Assembly: GCA_934203105.1 (NCBI GenBank)
Contig: CAKPYQ010000010.1
Span: 1-54,675, forward strand
Source: an uncultured Alphaproteobacteria bacterium
GTDB taxonomy: Bacteria; Pseudomonadota; Alphaproteobacteria; CAAHEQ01; UBA3637
DNA: 54,675 nt
Direction of reading: 5' to 3'
Part shown: positions 31,028 to 39,457 of the stretch, one piece after another
Layout: each line of letters opens with the position of its first letter
Numbering within the stretch: position 1 is the first letter of the stretch
Program-made: the position numbers and the translations under genes
The notes under the pieces: generated by a model
Database searches by the model: none
What the model was told of the DNA's origin: nothing
What the model saw: only the letters and a program-made list of their open reading frames with translations

Positions 31028-32280
31028 TGGAAGCACCTGTTTTTTCTGTATCGGACATATCCGGCTTATTAAAAAACGTCGTCGAAAGCGCTTTTGCGGA
31101 TATTTCGGTCAAAGGCGAAGTATCAGGCGTGAAGCGCGCCTCTTCCGGACACATATACTTTTCGTTAAAGGATAAAGATGCTGTTTTAAATGCGATTTGC
31201 TGGCGCGGGGCAGACAGCACAACAAACGCAGCAATTCAAGACGGATTGGAAATCATTGCCAAAGGAAAGCTGACCACCTATGCAGGGCGTTCAAATTATC
31301 AAATGATTGTATCGTCGGCGGCGGTAGCGGGCGAAGGGGCTCTTTTAAAGATGTTGGAAGAGCGCAAGAAAAAATTATCTGCCGAAGGCTTGTTCGATCC
31401 GGCTCGCAAAAAAGCCATTCCTTTTTTACCGGAAAATATCGGCGTTATCACCTCACCGACCGGCGCCGTCATTCGGGACATTATGCACCGGCTGCGGGAT
31501 CGTTTTCCGCGCCCCGTTTACTTATGGCCGGTGTTGGTACAAGGCGAAGGTGCCGCCGAACAAGTTGCCACTGCGATCAAAGGCTTTAACGCCATTTCGC
31601 CCGAAGGACTATCCACCCCCGACGGCATAATTCCGCGACCGGACGTTTTAATTGTTGCGCGTGGTGGCGGATCTTTGGAAGACTTATTGCCTTTTTCCGA
31701 AGAAATTGTCGTTCGTGCGGTGGCCGATTCTGTCATTCCGATCATTTCGGCCGTCGGGCATGAAACCGACACGATGTTAATCGATTATGCGGCCGATTTA
31801 CGCGCCCCGACACCAACCGGAGCGGCCGAAAAAGCCGTGCCTGTTCGATTGGAAATCAAAACAGCGCTGGACGGTGCACAAAGTCGATTAAATGATGGCC
31901 TGATCCGCTTGCTCAATGAAAAGAAAATGAAGCTGGACGGATTGGTCCGCGGCATTCCCAACCTGCGCGAAATCGTGGAAATGTCCGTGCAAAAATTGGA
32001 CGACAGAACCGAACGACTGAACACCGCTATACATAATATTTTTACGCGTTATTCGGACAGGTTGAATATGGCCTCTCGCTTGCTTGATGCGGCAAGTTAT
32101 GAAAAAACGCTGGAAAAAGGATTTGCTTTTGTCACCGCCCCCACCGGACATTTAATTTCGTCCGCCAAAACAGCAGCAGCCAGTGCTAAAATGAACTTAC
32201 GCTTTGCGGACGGCGTTGTCATCGTATCTCCGCAAAAAGAAAAGAAAAACAAAGACTTTGAACAGTTGGATTTATTTTAA
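31027..32280 (+). CDS. xseA: Exodeoxyribonuclease VII large subunit
   Basis: XseA with XseB degrades single-stranded DNA into oligonucleotides. The 417-aa protein has an N-terminal OB-fold (S-V-K-G-E-V-S-G-V-K-R-A-S-S-G-H-I-Y-F). The catalytic domain carries I-G-V-I-T-S-P-T-G-A-V-I-R-D, V-A-R-G-G-G-S-L-E-D-L, and S-A-V-G-H-E-T-D. A coiled-coil region follows. It is coupled to tadA by a 1-nt overlap. The small subunit xseB is not nearby. Confidence 0.96.
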   Translation: MEAPVFSVSDISGLLKNVVESAFADISVKGEVSGVKRASSGHIYFSLKDKDAVLNAICWRGADSTTNAAIQDGLEIIAKGKLTTYAGRSNYQMIVSSAAVAGEGALLKMLEERKKKLSAEGLFDPARKKAIPFLPENIGVITSPTGAVIRDIMHRLRDRFPRPVYLWPVLVQGEGAAEQVATAIKGFNAISPEGLSTPDGIIPRPDVLIVARGGGSLEDLLPFSEEIVVRAVADSVIPIISAVGHETDTMLIDYAADLRAPTPTGAAEKAVPVRLEIKTALDGAQSRLNDGLIRLLNEKKMKLDGLVRGIPNLREIVEMSVQKLDDRTERLNTAIHNIFTRYSDRLNMASRLLDAASYEKTLEKGFAFVTAPTGHLISSAKTAAASAKMNLRFADGVVIVSPQKEKKNKDFEQLDLF

Positions 32281-32287
32281 AAACTTT

Positions 32288-32316
32288 TTGACAGAGCTCT
32301 TTTTTCGTGATACGCT
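32288..32316 (+). promoter_or_regulatory. Promoter of the M23 peptidase gene
   Basis: Consensus TTGACA (32288-32293), a 17-bp spacer and TACGCT (32311-32316). The ATG at 32326 is only 9 nt after the -10, which implies a leaderless or nearly leaderless mRNA. Confidence 0.55.
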
Positions 32317-32325
32317 TTATATATT

Positions 32326-33141
32326 ATGATTAAAAAGTTTTTGTTTTTTTGGCTTTTTTCTTTACCGGCCTTGGCGTTTACAATTCCCGATGATTTGACA
32401 CAAGGAATGTTCGTTTATGGCACAGCCGAAAAAGGCGAACAAATATATTACGAAGATTTAAAAGTTCCCGTCATTAACGGCAAATATGTTTTTGCGTTGG
32501 GTCGCAACGCACGGCCGGAAATTCAAATCACAATCAAGCGCGGCTTTTTTTCAAAAGATGAAAAGCTGTATTTCAAAGTTGTTCCAAGAACATGGCAAAA
32601 GGATATCTTTGATGGCGTACCGCAACGCACTGTCGCGCCAAGCGCCACAGATTTAAAACGCATTCAATCTGAACAAGTCTTGCTGGATACAGCCAGAGCC
32701 AAACGCCCGATTAAAGACACGTTTCCGACCTGCTTTATAAAACCAGTTGAAGAGACGCGCATTTCATCGCATTTCGGATCATATCGCGTGATCAACGGCA
32801 TTGCTCAACGCCCGCACAGCGGTTTGGATATGGCGGCTCCCGAAGGCACGCCCGTCAAAGCCACGGCAGACGGCGTTGTAATATTGGCCGAAAATGATTT
32901 ATTTTACACCGGTGGCACGGTCTTGATCGAACACGGCAATGGCATTCAAAGCGGATATTCGCATTTATCCCGCGTCGATGTCAAAGCCGGAGACGAAATA
33001 AAGCAAGGCGACATTTTGGGCTTAGTCGGTATGACCGGACGCGCTACCGGCCCGCATTTACATTTTACTTTGGCATGGGAAAATATCCGTATTGCTCCGG
33101 AATTCATTTACTGTAACAGCTGTCCCTGTCGGGACAAATAA
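32326..33141 (+). CDS. Secreted M23 family metallopeptidase (LytM-like)
   Basis: The 271-aa protein has a Sec signal peptide (M-I-K-K-F-L-F-F-W-L-F-S-L-P-A-L-A). The C-terminal M23 domain (about 150-262) has the zinc ligands R-P-H-S-G-L-D-M-A-A and H-L-H-F, with G-Y-S-H-L-S containing the catalytic His. Such enzymes cut peptidoglycan cross-bridges or activate amidases; the ligand set looks complete, so activity is expected. The C-terminus has C-N-S-C-P-C. The region before the ATG has no Shine-Dalgarno and the promoter is unusually close. Confidence 0.92.
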   Translation: MIKKFLFFWLFSLPALAFTIPDDLTQGMFVYGTAEKGEQIYYEDLKVPVINGKYVFALGRNARPEIQITIKRGFFSKDEKLYFKVVPRTWQKDIFDGVPQRTVAPSATDLKRIQSEQVLLDTARAKRPIKDTFPTCFIKPVEETRISSHFGSYRVINGIAQRPHSGLDMAAPEGTPVKATADGVVILAENDLFYTGGTVLIEHGNGIQSGYSHLSRVDVKAGDEIKQGDILGLVGMTGRATGPHLHFTLAWENIRIAPEFIYCNSCPCRDK

Positions 33142-33205
33142 TTATTGCTATTTTGGAAAAAATCGGTTATTTTAGTTTATATATTCAAAAAGACAAGGAA
33201 AAATG

Positions 33206-34603
33206 ATGTTAAAATTTTACAACACAAAATCTCACAGTATCGAAGAATTTAAACCCATTGATGGCAGCAATACCGTTCGTATGTACGGTTGCGGCCCTAC
33301 TGTTTACAATTATGCGCATATCGGTAATTTACGCGCATATGTTTTTTACGATCTGTTGCACCGTTATTTGAAATTTAAAGGCTATGATGTTAAATTCGTT
33401 ATGAATATCACGGACGTTGACGATAAAACGATCCGTTCATCGCGTGAAAAAGGTCAATCTTTGCGTGATTACACCACGTTTTATATGAACGAATTTTTCA
33501 AAGATTTAGCAATTATTAACGTCGGCAAACCGTCGCAAGTTGTGCGCGCAACCGATGAAATCGATGCAATGGTCGACACAATCGAATTGTTAATGCAAAA
33601 AGGTTTTGCTTACAAAGTTCCAAGCGGGGACATTTTCTTTAAAATATCGGCTTTTCCGGAATATGGCAAAATGGCAAACATTGACGCTCGTTCTTTGCTA
33701 TCCAATGCCGGCGGACGCTTATCCGACGAATACGAAAAAGAAGATGCGCAAGACTTTGCTTTATGGAAAGCGTGGACAGAAGCCGACGGCGATGTTTTTT
33801 GGGAAACGCGCATCGGCAAAGGTCGTCCGGGTTGGCATATTGAATGCTCGACAATCGCGCACAAATACTTGGGCCAACCGTTCGACATTCACACGGGCGG
33901 AATTGATTTGATTTTCCCACACCACACAAACGAAATCGCTCAATCCGAAAGTGCTTACGGAACAATGTTCTGCAATTTCTTTATGCACAACGACTATTTA
34001 AAAGTCAACGGCGAAAAAATGTCTAAAAGTAAGCATAACTTTTACACTTTGCACGACTTATTGAATAAAGGTTATAACGAACGCGCCATTCGATATGAGT
34101 TTTTAAAATCCAGTTATCGTCAAGCGCTGGACTTTTTGGAAAGTAATATGGAAAGCAACAAATCCATTATTGACAAGTTCGACAACTTTATGGATCGTTT
34201 GGACAACGCCAACGGTTCAGGGTGGAGCGATGTTGACAACGCTTTGGCAAAAGCAAATGAGGACTTTACCAACGCTATGGACAACGATTTAAATACGCCG
34301 GCGGGATTGGCTTGCATATTTGAATTGATGAACTTAATCAATAAAAACTTTGATCAGTTATCCAAAGACGACGCGCAAAAAGTAACCGACCAAATGCGCC
34401 GGTTTGATACGGTCTTTGGGCTTTTAAAAGAAAAAACAACGCGACAATTAACCGCCGAAGAACAAGACATTATTGATCGTCGCCAAGCTGCCCGCCAAAA
34501 CAAAGATTGGGCAACTGCCGACGCATTAAAGGCCGAATTGGTTGCGCGCAAGATTGAAGTCAAAGATACACCGCAAGGAACACAAGTTCGCTTTATTGAT
34601 TAA
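33206..34603 (+). CDS. cysS: Cysteinyl-tRNA synthetase
   Basis: CysRS charges tRNA-Cys. The 465-aa class I enzyme has Y-G-C-G-P-T-V-Y-N-Y-A-H-I-G-N (zinc Cys and HIGH-like motif), W-H-I-E-C-S and the G-E-K-M-S-K-S-K signature. AAGG at 33195-33198 is 7 nt from the ATG at 33206 and 4 nt from the one at 33203. The family's usual start is M-L-K, so 33206 is chosen. It is monocistronic and ends at a strong terminator. Confidence 0.97.
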   Translation: MLKFYNTKSHSIEEFKPIDGSNTVRMYGCGPTVYNYAHIGNLRAYVFYDLLHRYLKFKGYDVKFVMNITDVDDKTIRSSREKGQSLRDYTTFYMNEFFKDLAIINVGKPSQVVRATDEIDAMVDTIELLMQKGFAYKVPSGDIFFKISAFPEYGKMANIDARSLLSNAGGRLSDEYEKEDAQDFALWKAWTEADGDVFWETRIGKGRPGWHIECSTIAHKYLGQPFDIHTGGIDLIFPHHTNEIAQSESAYGTMFCNFFMHNDYLKVNGEKMSKSKHNFYTLHDLLNKGYNERAIRYEFLKSSYRQALDFLESNMESNKSIIDKFDNFMDRLDNANGSGWSDVDNALAKANEDFTNAMDNDLNTPAGLACIFELMNLINKNFDQLSKDDAQKVTDQMRRFDTVFGLLKEKTTRQLTAEEQDIIDRRQAARQNKDWATADALKAELVARKIEVKDTPQGTQVRFID

Positions 34604-34627
34604 TCTTTTCATTAAAGCGTTGTGTAG

Positions 34628-34665
34628 AAAGCCCCGCTTTTTCTCCTGCGGGGCTTTGTTTTTTT
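34628..34665 (+). terminator. Terminator of cysS
   Basis: AAAGCCCCGC pairs perfectly with GCGGGGCTTT around a 10-nt loop and is followed by GTTTTTTT. Confidence 0.92.
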
Positions 34666-34674
34666 ATCGATTGG

Positions 34675-35364
34675 TTAACTGATTTTTTGACCGTTTTGCC
34701 AATGCTCTAAACACCGCCAATTTTCCGCGTTCGTCAAATCCCATATAAAAGCATCGTCCATTATTTTTTTATACGTATCCAAATACTCCAATATCGCGGC
34801 AGAACGCTTCAAAATCAACTCCGGCGGCGTATGACGCGCAATCTTTTTTTCCCGCTCGGCAACGCGCCGACAAGCCTCTTTCACATCACAGCCCAAAAAT
34901 TGGATTTGCGTATGATATCCTTGACGCTTTAAAACTTCCACCAATTTAATATGCGCTGCATTCATACCGCTGTGTTCCAACACAAACGACGCTTTGCGCA
35001 TAATCAATCGGCGGATCAGCTCGTAGCCAATCACACGCGCCGGCATTTCCCATTTGGAAAACGCCTGAATCAACCCCATACGCACACAATCTTGCTGATA
35101 AGCTTCAATATGCGCCATAATCGCATCAAATTGAACCACCAAAGCGTCCGCATACTGTCGACCGCAAAAACAAGACTTTCCTGCCCCCGGAATACCAGAA
35201 ACTTGAATAAACGTCGGCCGATCGGACGATACAGCCAAAGCAACCGCTTTATCCAACAAAGCATCATATTCGGGGCAACGAATGCGCTGATAAGTATACG
35301 CAACAACGCCACCACGAAATAACGCCTCTGTTATCGGCAAATAAAAGTCATCTGTATCGATCAT
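34675..35364 (-). CDS. Zeta-toxin-like P-loop kinase, 229 aa
   Basis: The protein carries a Walker A motif (S-G-I-P-G-A-G-K-S) near residue 60, then V-V-Q-F-D-A-I-M (the Asp position of Zeta-type kinases) and A-S-F-V-L-E-H-S-G-M-N in place of the usual E-x-T. The C-terminal part has R-R-V-A-E-R-E-K-K, the arginine-rich lid. The fold is that of Zeta toxin/UDP-GlcNAc kinases. No Epsilon antitoxin gene is adjacent. It is the last gene of the kdsB operon, 4 nt after the phosphatase gene, which argues for a metabolic kinase over a toxin. Confidence 0.72.
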   Translation of the reverse strand: MIDTDDFYLPITEALFRGGVVAYTYQRIRCPEYDALLDKAVALAVSSDRPTFIQVSGIPGAGKSCFCGRQYADALVVQFDAIMAHIEAYQQDCVRMGLIQAFSKWEMPARVIGYELIRRLIMRKASFVLEHSGMNAAHIKLVEVLKRQGYHTQIQFLGCDVKEACRRVAEREKKIARHTPPELILKRSAAILEYLDTYKKIMDDAFIWDLTNAENWRCLEHWQNGQKIS

Positions 35365-35368
35365 TTGC

Positions 35369-36004
35369 TTACGGCAAAAAATGCGCCGGTTTCACATTCC
35401 ATGCAACACATTTAAAGTTATCGTCCGTGTCCTCTTTTTCAAACACGCACAAGCACCCCGTACCGACTTTAATTTCGTGTTCCGCCGCAAACGCGTCAAA
35501 ATCACCCGTTAAATACGGTGCAAAGCGGATAATCCCATTGCTGGATACGATCATCATCGTTTTGTCTTTGAATTGTGTTTGGGCTTTTTTCGCAACGTCT
35601 TTCCACGTTTGAATAATAAAAGGAACATCAACAATCCACCCGTTCGGAACAACCGCATCTTTATTCCAACGATCCAACGCATCTTGCCCTATTCTGGCAA
35701 TGACTTCGTCTTCCGGTTTGCCTTCATCGGGGCCGTAATCGATCTCTTTAAAAGAAGCATCTTCATACAAAGGAATGCCGCCGCCCAAAGCCTTTAAAGC
35801 CAAATTGGCCGTTTCCATTGTGCGTTTTAAAGGCGCAGCAAAAATAACGTCCGGCACCAAGTTAAACTTTTTCAAATAAAGCCCGATGTTTGTCCCGCGT
35901 TCGGTTTCAACAAGCGGTAAATCCGTCCGCGACCCGACGCGCAAAGGTGTTTGATCTTTTGTAAACGTGTTCCCGTGACGAGCAACAATAATTCTGGTTG
36001 TCAT
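35369..36004 (-). CDS. Histidine phosphatase family protein (phosphoglycerate mutase-like)
   Basis: The 211-aa protein begins T-T-R-I-I-V-A-R-H-G-N-T with the phospho-acceptor His in R-H-G. It has A-A-P-L-K-R-T-M-E-T-A and F-K-E-I-D-Y-G-P-D-E-G, the branch-1 histidine phosphatase core, and V-S-S-N-G-I near the C-terminus where S-H-G is more common. The substrate is unclear. GGAG precedes the ATG and the gene starts 1 nt after the kdsB stop, so a role in LPS sugar-phosphate metabolism is plausible. Confidence 0.85.
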   Translation of the reverse strand: MTTRIIVARHGNTFTKDQTPLRVGSRTDLPLVETERGTNIGLYLKKFNLVPDVIFAAPLKRTMETANLALKALGGGIPLYEDASFKEIDYGPDEGKPEDEVIARIGQDALDRWNKDAVVPNGWIVDVPFIIQTWKDVAKKAQTQFKDKTMMIVSSNGIIRFAPYLTGDFDAFAAEHEIKVGTGCLCVFEKEDTDDNFKCVAWNVKPAHFLP

Positions 36005-36005
36005 T

Positions 36006-36821
36006 TTATAACTCTCCGCATTCTTTTAAAACAGCCTCTACCCGCGCCACATCTTCCGGATTATCCACGCCGGACAAAGACGCCATCGGCGCATATTTGC
36101 CATATTCTACACGAACAGTGCGTACTTTAATTCCGTTTTCAATCCAACGCAATTGTTCCAAACCTTCCAATTTTTCATACACGCCTTCGGGCAAAGCCGT
36201 CGCTTTTTGCAAAATATCCGTGCGATATCCGTATAAACCGATATGACGCAACACAGGCGATAAAGCCATTTCTGCACGACGTTTATCTTCTTTACGAATA
36301 GCGGGAATGATGTTTTTTGAAAACCAAAAAGCATTACCCGCAGCATCAACAACGGCTGTTGTTCCGCTGAACGGCGTTGTTTTTTTGTTTTCGCGCAACT
36401 TATCCAAATCGTCCCAAGACAATTGCGTAACCGGCGTCACCGCTTCCACAGTCGGATCTTTGTAGTATTCGCCCAATACCGCCTCGATAAACCAACCGGG
36501 GCAAAGCGGGTTATCACCTTGCAAGTTCAAAACAAACTCCGGCTTTTGCGGCAAAGAGTTCACAACTTCCATCACACGATCCGTACCCGTCAAGCAGTTT
36601 TCACTGGTCAAGCGCACCTCTACTCCATTTGCATTGCAAAAATCAACAATGCGTTGGTCTTCCGTTGCAACGATTACTTCACAATCTTGAAACTTTGCGG
36701 CCGCTTTGCGCGCGTTATCCACAACACGCAACAACATTTCGCGACCGGCAATTTTTGCCAACGGCTTGCCCGGAAAACGCGTCGACGCATAGCGCGCCGG
36801 AATACAAATCAATGTTTTCAT
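36006..36821 (-). CDS. kdsB: 3-deoxy-manno-octulosonate cytidylyltransferase
   Basis: KdsB activates KDO as CMP-KDO for LPS inner-core assembly. The 271-aa protein starts M-K-T-L-I-C-I-P-A-R-Y-A-S-T-R-F-P-G-K-P-L, the diagnostic N-terminus, and has L-N-L-Q-G-D-N-P-L for metal binding and V-T-P-V-T-Q-L. The frame extends to a TTG at 36827, but AAGGA (36833-36829) is 7 nt from the ATG at 36821, which is chosen. The gene heads a three-gene operon with a phosphatase and a Zeta-like kinase. Its presence implies KDO-containing LPS. Confidence 0.95.
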   Translation of the reverse strand: MKTLICIPARYASTRFPGKPLAKIAGREMLLRVVDNARKAAAKFQDCEVIVATEDQRIVDFCNANGVEVRLTSENCLTGTDRVMEVVNSLPQKPEFVLNLQGDNPLCPGWFIEAVLGEYYKDPTVEAVTPVTQLSWDDLDKLRENKKTTPFSGTTAVVDAAGNAFWFSKNIIPAIRKEDKRRAEMALSPVLRHIGLYGYRTDILQKATALPEGVYEKLEGLEQLRWIENGIKVRTVRVEYGKYAPMASLSGVDNPEDVARVEAVLKECGEL

Positions 36822-36857
36822 ATTCAAATCCTTATTGTTAAATTAAACGATGAAAGT

Positions 36858-36885
36858 ATTATACATCGCCGGCAGATAATTTCAA
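36858..36885 (-). promoter_or_regulatory. Promoter of the kdsB operon
   Basis: On the minus strand TTGAAA (36885-36880), a 16-bp spacer and consensus TATAAT (36863-36858) lie about 37 nt before the ATG. Confidence 0.7.
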
Positions 36886-36888
36886 GAG

Positions 36889-37197
36889 CTATTTTTTACG
36901 CGCATTTAAATACTTTGTCAAAGTGTTTAAAATCTGCTGTGTTCCCAAAATCGACGATGAGTGCGAGTCAAATTGAAAATCTTTTGGAATAAAAGCACCT
37001 CCCGACGCTTTATCTTGTGCAATCAGCCACTCAATAAACGGCATAATCGTCAACCCGTCTTTTAAACAATAATCAAACGATATTTCATCGGGGCAGCCAT
37101 AGGAAGATACATACTCTATCGCGCTTGCCGTATCGCAAACCAAATTCCACGTCATATCCGGTGGCCGGCGCATATCATCAATATAAAGCTTTGACAT
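36889..37197 (-). CDS. Cyclic-phosphate-processing receiver-like (cREC) protein, 102 aa
   Basis: The sequence starts S-K-L-Y-I-D-D-M-R-R-P-P and continues T-A-S-A-I-E-Y and I-S-F-D-Y-C-L. This is the receiver-like cREC pattern, with the acidic D-D near the first strand and a second Asp in the S-F-D strand. Such domains are predicted to act on cyclic phosphates or in RNA repair and conflict systems. It starts 5 nt after the htpX stop and is probably co-transcribed. Assignment is by motif only. Confidence 0.65.
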   Translation of the reverse strand: MSKLYIDDMRRPPDMTWNLVCDTASAIEYVSSYGCPDEISFDYCLKDGLTIMPFIEWLIAQDKASGGAFIPKDFQFDSHSSSILGTQQILNTLTKYLNARKK

Positions 37198-37202
37198 CTT
37201 CC

Positions 37203-38198
37203 CTACATCGAACGCAAACGACGGATCCGCTCTTTAATCGGCGGGTGCGTCGAATATAACTGTGAAATCTTATCAAACGGATTGGCAATGCACGCAACAG
37301 CCATAGAATTTTTTTGATCCAACGCTTCAACGCGACAGTCTTTGCTGATTTTTTCCAAAGCGTCCGCCAACGCATACGGATTGTGTATGATTTTTGCTCC
37401 CGTTGCATCGGCCGCATATTCGCGCGTTCTGGACAAAGCCAATTGCAATAAAGGCGCAACAATCCAATTAAACAACATTAAAGCCAGCCCTACAAAAAAG
37501 ATCAAAGCGGCTGCTTGTCCGTTCGATTTACTGCTTCTGGAATCAGAAGAATGAACGCGTGTACGCAACAACATTTCACCCAAAAAACCAAAAACACCCA
37601 CGCCGGTAATCACCAACATATTTAAGCGAATATCACGGTTCCCGATATGGCTCATTTCATGAGCGATCACGCCTTGCAATTCCAACGGCTTTAATTTATC
37701 GACAATGCCCGTTGTAAAAGCAATTGAGGCCGTTTTCGGATTTTTCCCCGTCGCAAAAGCATTTAAAGATTCATCATCAATCAAATAAATTTTCGGCATC
37801 GGAAGCCCCGCCATAATCGCCACATCTTCAACCAAGCGATACAGCTTTGGATTGTCCGATTTTTTCATCGGGGCAGCGCCGGCAAAAGCCATCATCATTT
37901 TATCCCCGAACATATAAGAAATCGTCATCCAAACAACCGCGACAATAAACGTCGGCACAGCAAACGCCCATGTAAACCCAAGGGCTGCATTCACCTCTGT
38001 CGGTTCCACTTCACCCAAAGAGATGGGCAGGTATGAAGTACCCCATACGATAAAGTCTTCGTCTCCGACCAAAAGAACGGCGACAAAACACGCCAACCAT
38101 ACCATTAACAGCAAAGTCAGCGGAAACAACAGCACAAGCAATCCGGTCTTGCGATTGTTTTGTGTGATATAATCATAAGCAGAAAAAGCCTGTGCCAT
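37203..38198 (-). CDS. htpX: M48 family zinc metalloprotease HtpX-like
   Basis: HtpX-type proteases degrade damaged inner-membrane proteins. The 331-aa protein has two N-terminal membrane helices (about 20-45 and 75-100), the H-E-M-S-H zinc motif near residue 175 and the downstream E-Y-A-A-D-A third ligand. The C-terminus has T-H-P-P-I-K-E-R-I-R-R-L. It follows lemA, a frequent M48 partner. The gene starts 19 nt after lemA. Confidence 0.92.
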   Translation of the reverse strand: MAQAFSAYDYITQNNRKTGLLVLLFPLTLLLMVWLACFVAVLLVGDEDFIVWGTSYLPISLGEVEPTEVNAALGFTWAFAVPTFIVAVVWMTISYMFGDKMMMAFAGAAPMKKSDNPKLYRLVEDVAIMAGLPMPKIYLIDDESLNAFATGKNPKTASIAFTTGIVDKLKPLELQGVIAHEMSHIGNRDIRLNMLVITGVGVFGFLGEMLLRTRVHSSDSRSSKSNGQAAALIFFVGLALMLFNWIVAPLLQLALSRTREYAADATGAKIIHNPYALADALEKISKDCRVEALDQKNSMAVACIANPFDKISQLYSTHPPIKERIRRLRSM

Positions 38199-38216
38199 TG
38201 TTCATCTTCCCCTTAT

Positions 38217-38777
38217 TTAGAAGGAAACCTTTGGTGCATTTTTCACCAATTCTTTTTCGGCCGCGTCCAATTCAAAGAACTTTTCTTTCGTGTAATTGAA
38301 TCGAGCCGCAATCAAATTCGACGGGAATGTATCAATTTGCGTGTTAAAAGACAGTACAACCGAATTATAAAAGCTGCGCGCGGCTTGGATTTTGTTTTCC
38401 GTATCGGTCATTTCTTGTTGTAATTCCAAAAAGTTTTGGTTGGCTTTCAAATCCGGATAACTTTCCGTCAAAGCAAATACGCTTTTCAACGCGCCCGTCA
38501 ATACATTTTCATCTTTGGCACGCGTGTCCAACCCCGCACCTGCGTTTTGCATAGCCATATTACGCGCGGCAATCACATTTTCCAAAGTTTGAGTTTCATG
38601 CTTGGCATAACCTTTTACCGTTTCAACCAAGTTCGGAATCAAATCATAACGACGTTTTAATTGCGTATCAATATTGCTCCACGCTTCTTTAACTTGTTGA
38701 CGTTTTCGAGCCAATTTATTATAAATGTTGACAAACAAAACCACAACAATAGCAAATACGATTAAAGCTAAAACCAT
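38217..38777 (-). CDS. lemA: LemA family protein
   Basis: The 186-aa protein has one N-terminal membrane segment (L-A-L-I-V-F-A-I-V-V-V-L-F-V), then the family signature K-R-R-Y-D-L-I-P-N-L-V-E-T-V-K-G-Y. The remainder is helical with N-E-L... replaced by N-F-L-E-L-Q-Q-E. GGAG precedes the ATG. LemA proteins are envelope-associated and of unclear biochemical function; the lemA-htpX pairing suggests joint action in membrane protein quality control. Confidence 0.93.
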   Translation of the reverse strand: MVLALIVFAIVVVLFVNIYNKLARKRQQVKEAWSNIDTQLKRRYDLIPNLVETVKGYAKHETQTLENVIAARNMAMQNAGAGLDTRAKDENVLTGALKSVFALTESYPDLKANQNFLELQQEMTDTENKIQAARSFYNSVVLSFNTQIDTFPSNLIAARFNYTKEKFFELDAAEKELVKNAPKVSF

Positions 38778-38841
38778 TTTTATATCTCCTTATTTTAAAT
38801 TAAACATAACCTTGTATACGACACCAAAGGTTAATAAAGGC

Positions 38842-38869
38842 TTTACATTTCAAATTAAAAGCGTATAAT
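38842..38869 (+). promoter_or_regulatory. Promoter of ppa
   Basis: TTTACA (38842-38847), a 16-bp spacer and consensus TATAAT (38864-38869) lie about 30 nt before the ATG. Confidence 0.72.
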
Positions 38870-38899
38870 AGGGGGATATTTTTTATAAAGGAGTTAAAT

Positions 38900-39457
38900 A
38901 TGCACCCTTGGCATGACGTAGAAAGATTACCGGAAAATCCGGAAATGGTACGGGCGATTATCGAAGTTCCGTCGGGTTCTAACATCAAATACGAATTGGA
39001 CAAAGCCAGCGGATTGATTAAAGTTGACCGCATTTTGTACAGCGCCGTTCATTATCCGGCAAACTATGGTTTTATCCCGCGCACTTATTGCGATGATAAC
39101 GACCCGTTGGATATTTTAGTATTCGGACAAGAAGCTGTTGTCCCATTGTGTATTATGCAAGCGCGACCGATCGGCGTGATGAAAATGTTAGACAGCGGAC
39201 AAGAAGACGACAAAATCATCGCCGTTCACGCGGACGATCCGGAATATGCACACTATACAGATATTTCACAATTTCCACCGCACCGTTTGCAAATGCTGAA
39301 ACGCTTTTTTGAAGACTATAAAGTTTTGGAGAAAAAAGAAGTCAGAATCGAACGTTTTTTGGGATATATGGACGCCCGTGAAATCATCAGGAAAGCTTGC
39401 GAAAGCTATGATTCCAACAAAGAACACTTAACTGGATATTGCCCTGTATGCAAGTAA
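38900..39457 (+). CDS. ppa: Inorganic pyrophosphatase (family I)
   Basis: Ppa hydrolyses pyrophosphate to drive biosynthetic reactions. The 185-aa protein has Y-G-F-I-P-R-T-Y-C-D-D-N-D-P-L-D-I-L-V, the metal-binding signature of soluble family I enzymes, and V-H-A-D-D-P further on. AAAGGAG precedes the ATG. The HAD gene overlaps its last codons. Confidence 0.96.
   Translation: MHPWHDVERLPENPEMVRAIIEVPSGSNIKYELDKASGLIKVDRILYSAVHYPANYGFIPRTYCDDNDPLDILVFGQEAVVPLCIMQARPIGVMKMLDSGQEDDKIIAVHADDPEYAHYTDISQFPPHRLQMLKRFFEDYKVLEKKEVRIERFLGYMDAREIIRKACESYDSNKEHLTGYCPVCK

Noticed and set aside
33121..33136. TGTCCC/GGGACA hairpin at the end of the M23 peptidase gene
   Set aside because: It overlaps the last codons and has no T-run.
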